From Convivina intestini (lineage in GTDB: Bacteria; Bacillota; Bacilli; Lactobacillales; Lactobacillaceae), in the NCBI RefSeq assembly GCF_003096575.1, contig NZ_QEKT01000001.1, forward strand, positions 316,102-380,101: DNA of 64,000 nucleotides. The letters run 5' to 3'. The position numbers were made by a program, and so were the translations under genes. Numbering within the stretch: the stretch's first letter is position 1; each line of letters opens with the position of its first letter. This document shows positions 9,276-18,364 of the stretch, piece by piece. The notes under the pieces were generated by a model. The model did no database searches and was not told the DNA's origin. It saw nothing but the letters and a program-made list of their open reading frames with translations.

Positions 9276-9293
9276 CTGTTGCATCAATAACAA

Positions 9294-10832
9294 TTAATCT
9301 TTGACTTGCTTAATGACATCAATCAAAGTACCATCACGATATTCTGCCAAAGCAACTACTCGGTCAGTAAACTGCAATGGTTCTGGGGTTCCCACAATCT
9401 TTTGAGCCCGTTCTTGCAATTCTTCAATCGTATAGATTGGCAAACCAGGTACCTTGGAAAGCGCTTCAATTAAGTCAGTACGCTTAGGGTTAATCGCCAA
9501 ACCAATTTCAGTCACAACGACATCAATTGAATCACCTGGTGTGATGACAGTTGTCACATCTGGCACGATAGTAGCAATTCGACCACGAACCAATGGCGCT
9601 GAAATAATCGTCAACTTGGCGGTAGCAGCATCTTGGTGACCACCAATGGCCCCACGAATGACTCCGTCAGAACCAGACATAACGTTAACATTGAACTTGG
9701 TGTCAATTTCCAAAGCGGACAAAATAGCAACGTCCAACTTATCGACCATTGCCCCCTTGTTAGCTGGATCAGCGTACCAAGAAGCATCAATTTCTTGTTG
9801 ATTAGGGTTAGACTTCATTGAAAAGGCAGCGCCCTTATCAAAGTCTTGGACATCCATAATCTTTTTAACAAGACCTTCTTCTAACAAATCAATGGTTGGC
9901 TTGGTAATACCACCCAAAGCAAAGGAAGCTGTAATGTGATTATCCAACATGGCTTGGCGCAAGAAACGCGTAACCGCCAAAGCTGCTCCACCAGAACCAG
10001 TCTGGAAGGAGAAACCTTCCTTAAAGTATGGTGAATGAATGATGACATCATTGACCATCTTAGCAATCTGGAGTTCCTTAGGATCCTTGGTGAAACGAGT
10101 TGCCCCGGAACCAATCTTGTCTGGATCACCAACTTTGTCCACTTTAACGACATAATCAACTTGCGTTTGCTTAATTGAGGCTGGGGTATTTGGATAAGGC
10201 TTCAAATCATCAGTAATCAAAACCAAAGTATTGGCATATTGGGCATCCATCAAAGCATAACCCAAAGAACCAAAGGCCGTTTCACCATTCATACCGTTAG
10301 CATTTCCCATTTCATCGGCATTTGGTACACCCAAGAAAGCCACGTCAATCTTAATGTCACCATTTTCAATGGCCCGAGCACGACCACCGTGCGAACGGAA
10401 AATTACGGGGTTCTTCAAGGCGCCGTGAGAGACAACATCTCCCAAACTACCACGCATTCCTGAAGAAGTAATGTTGGTAACAACCCCCTTTTCAATCGCT
10501 TCAACCACAATGTCATTCATAACATTGGTCAAAGAAGAAGGCGCTAGCGTTAGATCCTTCAAACCATGGTCAATAATACTGCGCATGACCATGTTGAAGA
10601 CAAAGTCTCCTTCACGGAAATGGTGGTGGAATGAAATCGTCATGCCATCGCGGACAGTCTCTTCCACAATTTTATCAATTGATTCCACAACCTTACTTGG
10701 ACCAGTAGTTGCTCGAACTTTTGGCGCTACGCGTTGGTTGACTTGGTGACCATATTCAACGCTTTCAAAGGGCTTGTAACCAGTGCTGGCTAAAATTTCA
10801 TCTGGTATTTCGCGATTCACTTTATTTTTCAA
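9294..10832 (-). CDS. citF: citrate lyase alpha subunit (citrate:acetyl-ACP transferase)
   Basis: The 512-residue alpha subunit exchanges the acetyl group on the acyl-carrier subunit for citrate, forming citryl-ACP with release of acetate. The length matches CitF, and the CoA-transferase-like body includes [19 protein letters not shown] (about 148-166) and [16 protein letters not shown] (about 384-399). The start is a TTG at 10832 with GGAGGG 8 nt upstream, overlapping the citE stop by 11 nt. There is no ATG or GTG near the family's expected N-terminus, so the TTG is credible. It acts in the cytoplasmic CitDEF complex. Confidence 0.96.
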   Translation of the reverse strand: MKNKVNREIPDEILASTGYKPFESVEYGHQVNQRVAPKVRATTGPSKVVESIDKIVEETVRDGMTISFHHHFREGDFVFNMVMRSIIDHGLKDLTLAPSSLTNVMNDIVVEAIEKGVVTNITSSGMRGSLGDVVSHGALKNPVIFRSHGGRARAIENGDIKIDVAFLGVPNADEMGNANGMNGETAFGSLGYALMDAQYANTLVLITDDLKPYPNTPASIKQTQVDYVVKVDKVGDPDKIGSGATRFTKDPKELQIAKMVNDVIIHSPYFKEGFSFQTGSGGAALAVTRFLRQAMLDNHITASFALGGITKPTIDLLEEGLVKKIMDVQDFDKGAAFSMKSNPNQQEIDASWYADPANKGAMVDKLDVAILSALEIDTKFNVNVMSGSDGVIRGAIGGHQDAATAKLTIISAPLVRGRIATIVPDVTTVITPGDSIDVVVTEIGLAINPKRTDLIEALSKVPGLPIYTIEELQERAQKIVGTPEPLQFTDRVVALAEYRDGTLIDVIKQVKD

Positions 10833-11733
10833 TGTAGTTTCCCTCCGAATCCACTAAATTGTTAGCCTTAGCTAACCGCATTACACGTTCTGCCCGCAAA
10901 ACGACTGGTCGATCAACCATCTGACCATTCATAGCAATTACACCAGAACCCTTACGACGGGCTTCTTCAATGGCAGCAATCACGTTTTGAGCGTTCAAAA
11001 TTTCCTTGGCAGTTGGTTGATAAACTTCGTTAACCATCGCGATTTGGCGAGGGTTAATCAAGGACTTACCATCAAAACCAAGTTGGTGAATCAAGCGCGT
11101 TTCACGATAGAATCCTTCCGTATCATCCAAATTAGTAAAGACCGTATCAAAGGCAGCAATGCCAGCTGCTCGGGCAGCATGCAAAATGACATTACGAGCA
11201 TAAAGCAATTCTTGACCGTCAGGGTAACGGTGAGTCTTCATGTCAGTAGTGTAATCCTCAGCTGATAGGGCGATACCAATCATCCGATCTGAAGCAGCCG
11301 CAATTTCATTGGCGTTGACCACACCTTGAGCTGATTCAATCGCTGCCATCAAGTGAGTTGAACCAACTTCACGACCGAATTCCTTTTCGGCAGATTCAAC
11401 TAGTCGCTCTAATTCTTTAATCATTTCAGCGGATTCAACCTTTGGCAAACGGATAACATCAATATTAGCCTTAACCATGGCCTTAATATCATTTTGATAG
11501 AAAGGTGTGTCCAAGCCGTTGATTCGAACGACCAATTCAGCATTACCGTAATCAACAGTTTTTAAGGCTTCATAAACTAGATAGCGGGCAGCGTCTTTTT
11601 CGGTAATTGACACAGCATCTTCCAAATCAAACATGATTGAATCAGCACCGAAAATTCCAGCATCTTTGACCATGGCCGGGTTATTACCGGGCACAAACAT
11701 CATTGTCCGACGTAAACGTTCTTCAGCAACCAT
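10822..11733 (-). CDS. citE: citrate lyase beta subunit (citryl-ACP lyase)
   Basis: The 303-residue lyase subunit cleaves citryl-ACP to acetyl-ACP and oxaloacetate. It belongs to the HpcH/HpaI-CitE TIM-barrel family: the N-terminal [14 protein letters not shown], the metal/substrate segment [17 protein letters not shown] (about 34-50) and the mid-chain Glu in [12 protein letters not shown] are typical. The start at 11733 is used because it forms a TAATG overlap with the citD stop and GGAAGG lies a few bases upstream; a start five codons earlier lies inside citD. Confidence 0.96.
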   Translation of the reverse strand: MVAEERLRRTMMFVPGNNPAMVKDAGIFGADSIMFDLEDAVSITEKDAARYLVYEALKTVDYGNAELVVRINGLDTPFYQNDIKAMVKANIDVIRLPKVESAEMIKELERLVESAEKEFGREVGSTHLMAAIESAQGVVNANEIAAASDRMIGIALSAEDYTTDMKTHRYPDGQELLYARNVILHAARAAGIAAFDTVFTNLDDTEGFYRETRLIHQLGFDGKSLINPRQIAMVNEVYQPTAKEILNAQNVIAAIEEARRKGSGVIAMNGQMVDRPVVLRAERVMRLAKANNLVDSEGNYIEK

Positions 11734-12026
11734 TAAATCACCTTCCAATCTGGCTCATCAGCCATGTCCAAGGCCCGTTGCACAACCGTGATTGCTCGAG
11801 CCTTAACCACCATATCCAAGGCCCCTTTGTCAACGACTTTAACCTTGGCATCATGGATATCATAGGTATTTAATACATCAGTAATGGTGGCTTGAATAGC
11901 CTTTCCAAACTGTTTAGCGACATCAGAAACCAAATCAAATTCTAAGCCATTACTACCTTGGCTCAGCATAATTTGGATATCTGAGGATTCTAATGTTCCC
12001 GCCATAGCGGTTTTCTTAATTTCCAT
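11733..12026 (-). CDS. citD: citrate lyase gamma subunit (acyl carrier protein)
   Basis: The 97-residue acyl carrier of citrate lyase bears the phosphoribosyl-dephospho-CoA arm on a serine in AGTLESSDIQIML (residues about 9-21). The start at 12026 (MEIKKTAMAG) matches the family N-terminus; a start seven codons earlier would overlap citC by more and lacks a better ribosome site. It overlaps the citC end by 11 nt and is coupled to citE by TAATG. Confidence 0.95.
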   Translation of the reverse strand: MEIKKTAMAGTLESSDIQIMLSQGSNGLEFDLVSDVAKQFGKAIQATITDVLNTYDIHDAKVKVVDKGALDMVVKARAITVVQRALDMADEPDWKVI

Positions 12027-13080
12027 TAATCTGCTGTCCTTTCTCAATTCGCGCCTGTAATTGGGCTAAGTGTCCGGTGATAAATTGCCCAGTGGTAGCT
12101 GGTACAAGGTTTTCCCAACCAGCTTGATTGCCCTGAGCAATGGCCTGCCGAACGTCCCGAGCGGAGACAATTACTTGCTTGTCATCTGCTTGCAAACGAG
12201 GCACGATAATCACTTCAACTGCCGGTGGCAATTCTTTTTGCAGGGTTTCGTTATAAATATTGGTCGTATGCGATTGTGGTTCACTGCCCAGATAACGACG
12301 ATTAATCCGTAAAGCCGGCGCAATCTTATTTTTAAACAATCGCGCATCTAAAGTAGTCTGATAGCCAATCACTTGGTCAGGATTCTTGATGAAATACGAT
12401 GGAAAACTCAAGAAACTCACCATATAATCGCCGCCGTTAACTACGACTACATTTGGTAAATCAGCACAACCAGCAGCAACTAAGTCCATTCGTTCTTGGG
12501 TTGTAAAGAGCGAAGCATCCTGATTGACCACAAAAACATAAACAAAATCGTTGGCTTGAGCGGCCTGTTCAACTAAGTAGCGATGTCCCCTGGTAAAGGG
12601 ATTAGCATTCATCACAATACTAGCAATATTTCGATCCGGTTGGGGTGCTTTCGGTAAGTTAGCTAAGTAATCATCAATATTGGGCGTTCCCCGTTCTAAT
12701 ATGACTCCGGTTGAACTATCCGCTAGACTTTTAAAGCCAACGTGTTCAAAACTAACCCGATATTCCGGCTTGGTGAAAACAAAAGCATGAAAGCGACCCC
12801 ATTGGGCCATTTGATTTAATAAGGCTGTAATCAAAGTATTAAAGCGAGCGCCCTTTTGGTCACTACCCTTATCACAGACTGCGACATATTTGATTACTTC
12901 GTTGGCAATTGAACCTGTACCCACCAAGTTATCGACCTCGTCGTACATCCCCAAAGTGATTTCAATTTGGGCTAACTCCTCGGGCGCAAAATTATCAACC
13001 CCGCGAGCAGTTAAAAAATCTTCCCAGACCTTTTTAAACCGTGATTGCTGCAAATAAATTGGCCGAATAACTGCTGTCAT
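12016..13080 (-). CDS. citC: citrate lyase ligase ([citrate (pro-3S)-lyase] ligase)
   Basis: The 354-residue ligase acetylates the thiol of the CitD prosthetic group with acetate and ATP, switching on citrate lyase. A GNAT-like N-terminal region (about 1-125) precedes a nucleotidyltransferase domain starting at MNANPFTRGHRYLVEQA (158-174), whose TRGH is the adenylyltransferase HxGH-type motif. It lies six bases after citM and overlaps citD by 11 nt. Order and length match CitC of other lactic acid bacteria. Confidence 0.96.
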   Translation of the reverse strand: MTAVIRPIYLQQSRFKKVWEDFLTARGVDNFAPEELAQIEITLGMYDEVDNLVGTGSIANEVIKYVAVCDKGSDQKGARFNTLITALLNQMAQWGRFHAFVFTKPEYRVSFEHVGFKSLADSSTGVILERGTPNIDDYLANLPKAPQPDRNIASIVMNANPFTRGHRYLVEQAAQANDFVYVFVVNQDASLFTTQERMDLVAAGCADLPNVVVVNGGDYMVSFLSFPSYFIKNPDQVIGYQTTLDARLFKNKIAPALRINRRYLGSEPQSHTTNIYNETLQKELPPAVEVIIVPRLQADDKQVIVSARDVRQAIAQGNQAGWENLVPATTGQFITGHLAQLQARIEKGQQINGN

Positions 13081-13086
13081 AACTAA

Positions 13087-14238
13087 TTAACCTTGAGCCT
13101 TAGCGTAATCAACCACTTTTTGGCTAACCGCAGCCACCACGCCTTCGCTAAAGACACCAGGAACGATATCATCTGCTGTAGGATTTTGAACCAAGTCGGC
13201 CAAACCTTGCGCAACATTGACTTCCAAATCCATGTCAACATGCTTCAAGTCGGTCTCTAACAGTCCCTTGAACAAGCCAGGGAATACCAAAACGTTGTTA
13301 ACTTGGTTAGGCCACTGTGATGAACCAGTTGCCACTACGGCTGCGCCACCAGCTTTTGCCTCTTCTGGCAAAATTTCGGGTACGGGATTGGCCAAGGCAA
13401 ACACAATCGCTTGATCAGCCATTTGGGCCACTTGCTCACTAGTCAAAACATTGGCATCCGACAAACCAATGAAAACGTCTTGTCCAGCAATCACTTCATC
13501 CAAAGTGGATCCTGGTGTTTGAACAACTTCTTGTGCAATTTGACGTTGGAATTCGTTATAACGCATATCATCAATATGCACGACCCCATGGATATCAACC
13601 AAGGTCAACTTTTTAGCACCAGCAGCTAACAAAATCTTAGCTGTGGCAACACCAGCGGCCCCCATTCCATTAATTAAAATGTTCATATCACTGAGATGCT
13701 TACCAACCACCTTCGCCGCATTAATTAAGGCAGCCAAAACAACAATGGCAGTTCCGGTTTGGTCATCGTGATAAACCGGGATATCCAATTCTTCGCTCAA
13801 ACGCTTTTCAATGTTAAATACCCGTGGTGCTGCAATATCTTCCAAATGGATTCCCGCAAAAGAAGGCGCCATATTTTTAACAGTGTTCACAAATTCATCT
13901 TCACTAACCTGATCCAAAGCCATTGGAATGGCATCCACGTTGGCAAAGTTCTTGTAAATCAGTGCCTTTCCTTCCACAATTGGCAAACCAGCCGCTGGTC
14001 CAATGTTTCCTAGGCCCAAGACAGCTGATCCATCAGTGATGATTGGAATCAACTTCCCACTCATGGTATAAAGCTTCTTTTTTTGAGGATCAGCAGCAAT
14101 TAACTTTGCTAAACCAGCCACTCCAGGAGTATAGGCCTCTCCTAAATCAGTATTGGTCTTAATATCGAATTCGGATTTGATGTCCAAAACCCCTTGATGA
14201 GCGGCGTGAATATTAAGGACTTCGTCCATATCTACCAT
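13087..14238 (-). CDS. citM: soluble oxaloacetate decarboxylase, malic enzyme family
   Basis: A 383-residue malic-enzyme-family protein. Visible motifs are YTPGVAGLAKLI (about 37-48), the metal-site DDQTGTAIV (about 158-166) and the dinucleotide fold NGMGAAGVATAKILL (about 190-204). In Leuconostoc and Weissella cit clusters this first gene (citM, also called mae) decarboxylates the oxaloacetate made by citrate lyase to pyruvate, consuming a proton. A true malic enzyme has the same motifs; the operon position decides. AAGGAG lies 7 nt before the ATG at 14238. Confidence 0.9.
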   Translation of the reverse strand: MVDMDEVLNIHAAHQGVLDIKSEFDIKTNTDLGEAYTPGVAGLAKLIAADPQKKKLYTMSGKLIPIITDGSAVLGLGNIGPAAGLPIVEGKALIYKNFANVDAIPMALDQVSEDEFVNTVKNMAPSFAGIHLEDIAAPRVFNIEKRLSEELDIPVYHDDQTGTAIVVLAALINAAKVVGKHLSDMNILINGMGAAGVATAKILLAAGAKKLTLVDIHGVVHIDDMRYNEFQRQIAQEVVQTPGSTLDEVIAGQDVFIGLSDANVLTSEQVAQMADQAIVFALANPVPEILPEEAKAGGAAVVATGSSQWPNQVNNVLVFPGLFKGLLETDLKHVDMDLEVNVAQGLADLVQNPTADDIVPGVFSEGVVAAVSQKVVDYAKAQG

Positions 14239-14420
14239 GCATTATCTCCTTACTTTTTTCTAATCAATGTAACCTGCTTCACAATTATTATTTTAGTTGG
14301 ATTGCTACCAAAAGTAAAGCTAAGTCTTTGAAAAATTAGATTAAATTATCTTATTTTTTAAAAATTAAAATAAATTTAGCTAAATTAAGCCCCCCAAAGG
14401 TAAAATCCGCATTAGCGATT

Positions 14421-14438
14421 AAGTGACTTATATCACTT
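14421..14438. promoter_or_regulatory. palindrome in the citM-citI intergenic region, candidate CitI operator
   Basis: AAGTGA-CTTATA-TCACTT is a perfect 6+6 inverted repeat 5 bases upstream of the citI -35 box, within a 271-base AT-rich divergent region. The rest of that region has no gene and no clear CRE box. CitI-type activators bind AT-rich sites between citI and citM in Weissella, so this is a reasonable operator candidate. Confidence 0.45.
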
Positions 14439-14443
14439 TCTTT

Positions 14444-14472
14444 TTGCTTGTTAAAAAATGTTAGTTTATACT
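14444..14472 (+). promoter_or_regulatory. predicted citI promoter
   Basis: TTGCTT and TATACT separated by 17 nt, ending 37 bases before the citI start. The opposite-facing citM promoter is poor (best guess TTACTT / TAAAAT), which fits activator-dependent transcription. Confidence 0.6.
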
Positions 14473-14509
14473 ACTTAATAGATGAATTTAACGGGATGGA
14501 GATTCTTAC

Positions 14510-15454
14510 ATGGTAACCACTAATGTCCTAGCTCAAATCGCTGAGGACTACTATTTAAACAAAAAGTCTTTTGGTCAAATTGCCGAAAAATATGACCTCA
14601 GCCGCTATCTAATTAATAAATATCTCAATGAGGCAGTCAAAACTGGCGTGGTGAAGATTGAAATCACCGCCCTAGCCAGCCGTAATCCTCAACTTGAGCA
14701 AGTTTTTAAAGAGGAATTCCCGCAAACCAATTGCTATATCATCCAAGATAGCGCTACTTCAACGGCTACCGAGGAATCCCTATCTAAGTATGCTGCTAAC
14801 CTCTTAGTCAAGCATTTACTCGATAATGACCATATTGTTGGGGCTGCTTGGGGGGATACCATGCTTAGCCTGGTCGAAAGTATTAGTACCGCGCCATTGG
14901 ATCAGATAAAGTTCACCCAATTTATCGGCGATAATATGAAATACAATTCGATGGCCGGTGCCATGCCAATTGTCGAAAAAGCGGCTAAAAAAGTCGGCGG
15001 TGAGTTCCTAACTTTGCCAGCGCCGCTGTATTTAGCTAATGATGACTTGCGCCAAAACCTGACCCAGGAACCTTCTTTAGCCAATACGCTCAACATGGCC
15101 GCTAAAATGGATACCCTCATCACTGGGATTGGCACCTTGGGATCCTTACAGTCAATTCCAATTTGGCGCGACCATTTAGACCAACTTTTCCCTAATATAG
15201 CCAGCAAGCAAATTGTCGGTATGATTTATGGTCGGCCCTTTGATAACCAGGGACGGATTCTTAATCCAAACCAAGATAAGGTTTTTGGCCTGTCACTTGA
15301 TCGCATTTTACAAGTGCCTAAGCGAATTTGTCTGGTTCGCAGTAAATCCAAGTCCCAAGCAACCCTGGGCGCTTTACGGGCTGGCCTCGTCACTGACTTA
15401 ATTTTTAGCGAGTCACTGGCCTACCGGATTTTAAATGAAAATGATTATAGTTAA
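14510..15454 (+). CDS. citI: SorC/DeoR-family citrate regulator
   Basis: A 314-residue SorC-type regulator. The N-terminal helix-turn-helix (FGQIAEKYDLSRYLINKYLNE, about 22-42) is followed by a sugar-phosphate-isomerase-like effector domain (GAAWGDTM about 112-119, TGIGTLGS about 204-211). It is transcribed away from citM. In Weissella and Leuconostoc the homologue (CitI/ClyR) activates both promoters in response to citrate, and the same role is inferred here. GGATGGAG precedes the ATG by about 8 nt. Confidence 0.88.
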   Translation: MVTTNVLAQIAEDYYLNKKSFGQIAEKYDLSRYLINKYLNEAVKTGVVKIEITALASRNPQLEQVFKEEFPQTNCYIIQDSATSTATEESLSKYAANLLVKHLLDNDHIVGAAWGDTMLSLVESISTAPLDQIKFTQFIGDNMKYNSMAGAMPIVEKAAKKVGGEFLTLPAPLYLANDDLRQNLTQEPSLANTLNMAAKMDTLITGIGTLGSLQSIPIWRDHLDQLFPNIASKQIVGMIYGRPFDNQGRILNPNQDKVFGLSLDRILQVPKRICLVRSKSKSQATLGALRAGLVTDLIFSESLAYRILNENDYS

Positions 15455-15483
15455 AAGCCGTTCAAATTAATTGAACGGCTTTT
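15453..15483. terminator. bidirectional terminator between citI and the ECF operon
   Basis: 13-bp perfect stem AAAAGCCGTTCAA / TTGAACGGCTTTT with a 5-nt loop, between the convergent citI and EcfT genes. Confidence 0.92.
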
Positions 15484-16152
15484 TTAGTAGATATGAAATA
15501 AAATAATGCTAATGGGCCAAACTAGGCTAACTACAACAATGATAAGCCAACCAAAAGGACGGTATGGATATAAACGATAATGAGACCGCTGGCCTCCTTC
15601 TTGAAAACCGCGGGCCGTCATCGCCATTGCTAGGCTTTCCGACCAAATTAAAGCTTGAATAATCGCTTTAAAATACAAGGTTGGCGAAAGAATTGATAAG
15701 GCCTGTCCCCGCATCAAGCCGGCCGCTCGAATACTTTGTAAGGCCTGTTTAAAACGAGGAATAAAACTTACTGCCCCTAAAATACCATAGACAAAGGTCG
15801 TCGACAGTCGTAAATTTTGCTCCAAAGAGGCCATTAATTCGTAGACATCTAATCGGTAACTAAACCAAGCACCGACATAGACAAAAGTTAAAATTCGACT
15901 GGCCATAACGCCACCAAAATGAAGATTTTGGCTGGCTGTTCCGGAACCGTACAGGTAAAAGGATAAAAACGTACCAATCATGGGGATTGCCGCCAAGAGT
16001 AAATAACCCAGCAGCCGTTTTACCGAAATCCGACGCCATAATAGTGAGAGAACACTTAAAAATACTAGCAAGAGATTGGCCCAAATCGACTGCGTAAAGG
16101 CCACTTCCAATGAAATAATCAAGGAAAATATAAAACGCTGCGTCAAATTCAT
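15484..16152 (-). CDS. ykoC: ECF transporter transmembrane subunit (EcfT/YkoC-like)
   Basis: A 222-residue T-subunit with about five hydrophobic helices. The two arginine-bearing coupling helices that touch the ATPases are visible as AAGLMRG (about 141-147) and SLAMAMTARGF (about 173-183). It overlaps the ATPase gene by 4 nt (ATGA). With the ATPase and the YkoE-like S-component it forms a dedicated importer under TPP control, so the substrate is probably thiamin or its hydroxymethylpyrimidine precursor. Confidence 0.85.
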   Translation of the reverse strand: MNLTQRFIFSLIISLEVAFTQSIWANLLLVFLSVLSLLWRRISVKRLLGYLLLAAIPMIGTFLSFYLYGSGTASQNLHFGGVMASRILTFVYVGAWFSYRLDVYELMASLEQNLRLSTTFVYGILGAVSFIPRFKQALQSIRAAGLMRGQALSILSPTLYFKAIIQALIWSESLAMAMTARGFQEGGQRSHYRLYPYRPFGWLIIVVVSLVWPISIILFHIY

Positions 16153-17546
16153 GACCTTACCTCCTGACTATCGTTTAATTGTCCCGGCGTAAATACCAGA
16201 TGATAATCCAAAATTGGGACTAAGGGCTGGATTTGGTGTGAAATAATTACTAATGACAAGTGGCAGTCCTTTTGCACAGTATCAATTAGGCTAACTAAGA
16301 TTTGGGCACTCTTTACATCTAGTCCCGCCAAGGGTTCATCTAACAATAAAACATTCGGAGACATGATCAACATCAAAAGAACTTGTAGCTTTTTTTGTTG
16401 TCCACCTGAAAGAACATAAACCGATTGGCCACGATGGTTATCCAGTTGTAAGGTCGTTAAAACCTGATCCACTCTTTCCTGGGTCCAATAGTTTTTTTGA
16501 TTAGAATGAGCTAGTACTTGCTTAATTTCTTCTTGAACCGTAATGGTTAAAAACTGCTCCCGGGCATTTTGGAAAACTAAGGCCACCTGTTTAAAATATT
16601 TTTTACGAGCAATTTTACTGACCAATTGTTGCTGATAAAATAACTCTCCTTGGTAGGGTTGTAATTTAGCTAAGGCCTTTAATAGGGTCGACTTTCCGAC
16701 GCCATTGGGGCCAGTAATCAGACTGACTGCATTGGCAGCTATTTGTCCCTGATAATTTTCTAAGAGGCCCTGCCCCCCACTGCTCAGATTAAAAGCATTA
16801 AAGGTAAATAGTTCTGCCGATACCTGTGGTTTTGCTAAATGATAACTTTGAGACTGCCAGGCAAAATTTTCCCATTGTTTGGGCTCTTGCCATACTAACT
16901 GACGGTCTTTTAGCTGATATAAATTCGTAATCAGCGGTAGATAGCCTTGGGCATCGTGATCTGAAACCAAAATAGCATAACCCTCTTGAACCAATTCTTT
17001 TAAAAGAAGTTGTAATTCTGCCCGAGCCTTGGTATCAACGGCTGCAAAAGGTTCGTCTAACAGTAGATATTTAGCACCTAAGGCTAAGGTCTCTACTAGG
17101 GCAATTTTCTGGAGTTCTCCGCCCGATAATGTGATAAAGGAACGATGATAAAAATCAGCCATACCAACCTTATCTAAGGCCCAGGTAATTCGTCGGTCAA
17201 TCTCTTCCGCCGGTAAAGCTAGATTTTCTAAAGCAAAGATTAATTCCTCGGAAACCGTCGGCATGGCAAACTGTTCATCTGGGTGTTGAAAAAGTAAGGC
17301 AACTTTTTCAGCCCGTTGATTAGCCGGTAATTGACTGACCGAAACTTGATCCAAGGTGATTTGTCCGTTAACTTGCCCGCCAAACTGCGGATATAGACCA
17401 GCCATGGCCTTCAAAAGGGTGGATTTGCCACTCCCTGAAGGTCCCATTAGGAGCGTGAATTCTCCCACAGACAAGGAAAAATCCAAGTTGTCAATAATCA
17501 CAGTTTGATCATAAGCAAGGGTTAGCTGCTGGGTTACTAAAGCCAT
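16149..17546 (-). CDS. ykoD: duplicated ABC ATPase of a thiamin-precursor ECF transporter (YkoD-like)
   Basis: A single 465-residue chain holds two ABC domains. Domain 1: Walker A GPSGSGKST (about 34-42), signature LSGGELQKIALVE, Walker B YLLLDEPFAAVD. Domain 2: Walker A GPNGVGKST (about 277-285), signature LSGGQQKKLQ, Walker B VLLLDEPLAGLD. Such tandem EcfA proteins power group I ECF transporters with their own T-subunit. It lies 22 bases after the S-component and overlaps ykoC by 4 nt. Confidence 0.9.
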   Translation of the reverse strand: MALVTQQLTLAYDQTVIIDNLDFSLSVGEFTLLMGPSGSGKSTLLKAMAGLYPQFGGQVNGQITLDQVSVSQLPANQRAEKVALLFQHPDEQFAMPTVSEELIFALENLALPAEEIDRRITWALDKVGMADFYHRSFITLSGGELQKIALVETLALGAKYLLLDEPFAAVDTKARAELQLLLKELVQEGYAILVSDHDAQGYLPLITNLYQLKDRQLVWQEPKQWENFAWQSQSYHLAKPQVSAELFTFNAFNLSSGGQGLLENYQGQIAANAVSLITGPNGVGKSTLLKALAKLQPYQGELFYQQQLVSKIARKKYFKQVALVFQNAREQFLTITVQEEIKQVLAHSNQKNYWTQERVDQVLTTLQLDNHRGQSVYVLSGGQQKKLQVLLMLIMSPNVLLLDEPLAGLDVKSAQILVSLIDTVQKDCHLSLVIISHQIQPLVPILDYHLVFTPGQLNDSQEVRS

Positions 17547-17568
17547 AACTTTCCTCTTTGATCATTCT

Positions 17569-18141
17569 TTATCGCTTTTTTAAAATTTGTGACCGTTCCA
17601 AAAGGTTCACAATCCAATAAACCAACACGCCCGCAAAAATAAAGATTGAGATAAAGCGGGCGATAAATAGGATCAAAAGCATGGACCAACTATAGTGCAG
17701 GTAGCCACTTTTAATCATTGACCAGGCAAAGGTGACAATCGTTCCCGTCAAAGTTGACAACCATAAACCAGTTTTCCAATTGCGATAGCCAGTTAAAGCA
17801 AAGCCTAATTCTGAACCGACCCCTTGAATCACACCAGACAACAAGGTGCTAACCCCAAAGGTCCCACCTAAAAGCATTTCACCAGCGGCACCCAATAGTT
17901 CCCCTAAGACATCGGCTCCAACTCGCCGTAGCAAATAACTGGCTAAGGGACCGGCCATCATCCAAGGACCTAAAGTTAATTCGTCATTGAGCGGCTGTAA
18001 ACCAACGGCTCCTAAAAGCACGCCGGTAACCTGATACACTGAATCCATTAGCCAGTAAATCAAACCAAAGGCAATCCCAATTAAGGCTAACCAAATAACC
18101 TCTTGTAAATGCCAGCTCGTTGACTTTGTTTCTTGTTGCAT
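17569..18141 (-). CDS. ykoE: ECF substrate-binding subunit, YkoE-like (hydroxymethylpyrimidine/thiamin)
   Basis: A 190-residue membrane protein with about five helices. The region GPWMMAGPLASYLLRRVGADVLGELLGAAGEMLLGG (about 60-95, shown in pieces in the family) and IQGVGSELGFALTGY are typical of YkoE S-components. The ATG at 18141 has GGAGGG 7 nt upstream; an earlier in-frame ATG at 18156 overlaps that ribosome site. It is the first gene after a TPP riboswitch and terminator, so thiamin pyrophosphate should repress it. Pyrimidine-precursor uptake is inferred from the YkoEDC analogy. Confidence 0.82.
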   Translation of the reverse strand: MQQETKSTSWHLQEVIWLALIGIAFGLIYWLMDSVYQVTGVLLGAVGLQPLNDELTLGPWMMAGPLASYLLRRVGADVLGELLGAAGEMLLGGTFGVSTLLSGVIQGVGSELGFALTGYRNWKTGLWLSTLTGTIVTFAWSMIKSGYLHYSWSMLLILFIARFISIFIFAGVLVYWIVNLLERSQILKKR

Positions 18142-18185
18142 GTTCATTCCCTCCATTTTGCAAGAGGAACCACTGTGGTTAACAT

Positions 18186-18232
18186 AAAAACCACTGATTC
18201 CGTGCTAAAGAACACAGAAACCAGTGGTTTTT
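18186..18232 (-). terminator. riboswitch-controlled terminator
   Basis: AAAAACCACTG / CAGTGGTTTTT ends flank an imperfect inner stem on the minus strand between the TPP aptamer and ykoE. It should form when TPP is bound. A short AACCA-CTG-TGGTT repeat follows at 18168-18180, just upstream of the ribosome site. Confidence 0.82.
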
Positions 18233-18244
18233 CATCCAGATTGC

Positions 18245-18316
18245 TATCTTCCTTCGCAGGTATTAACCTGACAGGTTCGATGGGTATAATCTCAACCAAA
18301 AGTGGTACCCCAGATA
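18245..18316 (-). ncRNA. TPP riboswitch (THI box)
   Basis: On the minus strand the conserved parts appear in order: GGGGTACC, GGTTGAGAT, ACCC, GAACCTG and the 3' block ACCTGCGAAGGAAG. The closing stem is TATCT / AGATA. It lies directly upstream of the ykoE-ykoD-ykoC operon with a terminator after it, so it most likely works by transcription attenuation. Confidence 0.93.
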
Positions 18317-18364
18317 TTATTTAACTTTTTTATCATACAATAAGTTATTTTAAATTACAAATTA

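Noticed and set aside
14239-14509. Catabolite-responsive element in the cit control region
   Set aside because: I found no sequence close to the CRE consensus; only AT-rich DNA and the palindrome.
18133-18324. Plus-strand 63-codon frame
   Set aside because: Antisense of the TPP riboswitch and its terminator.
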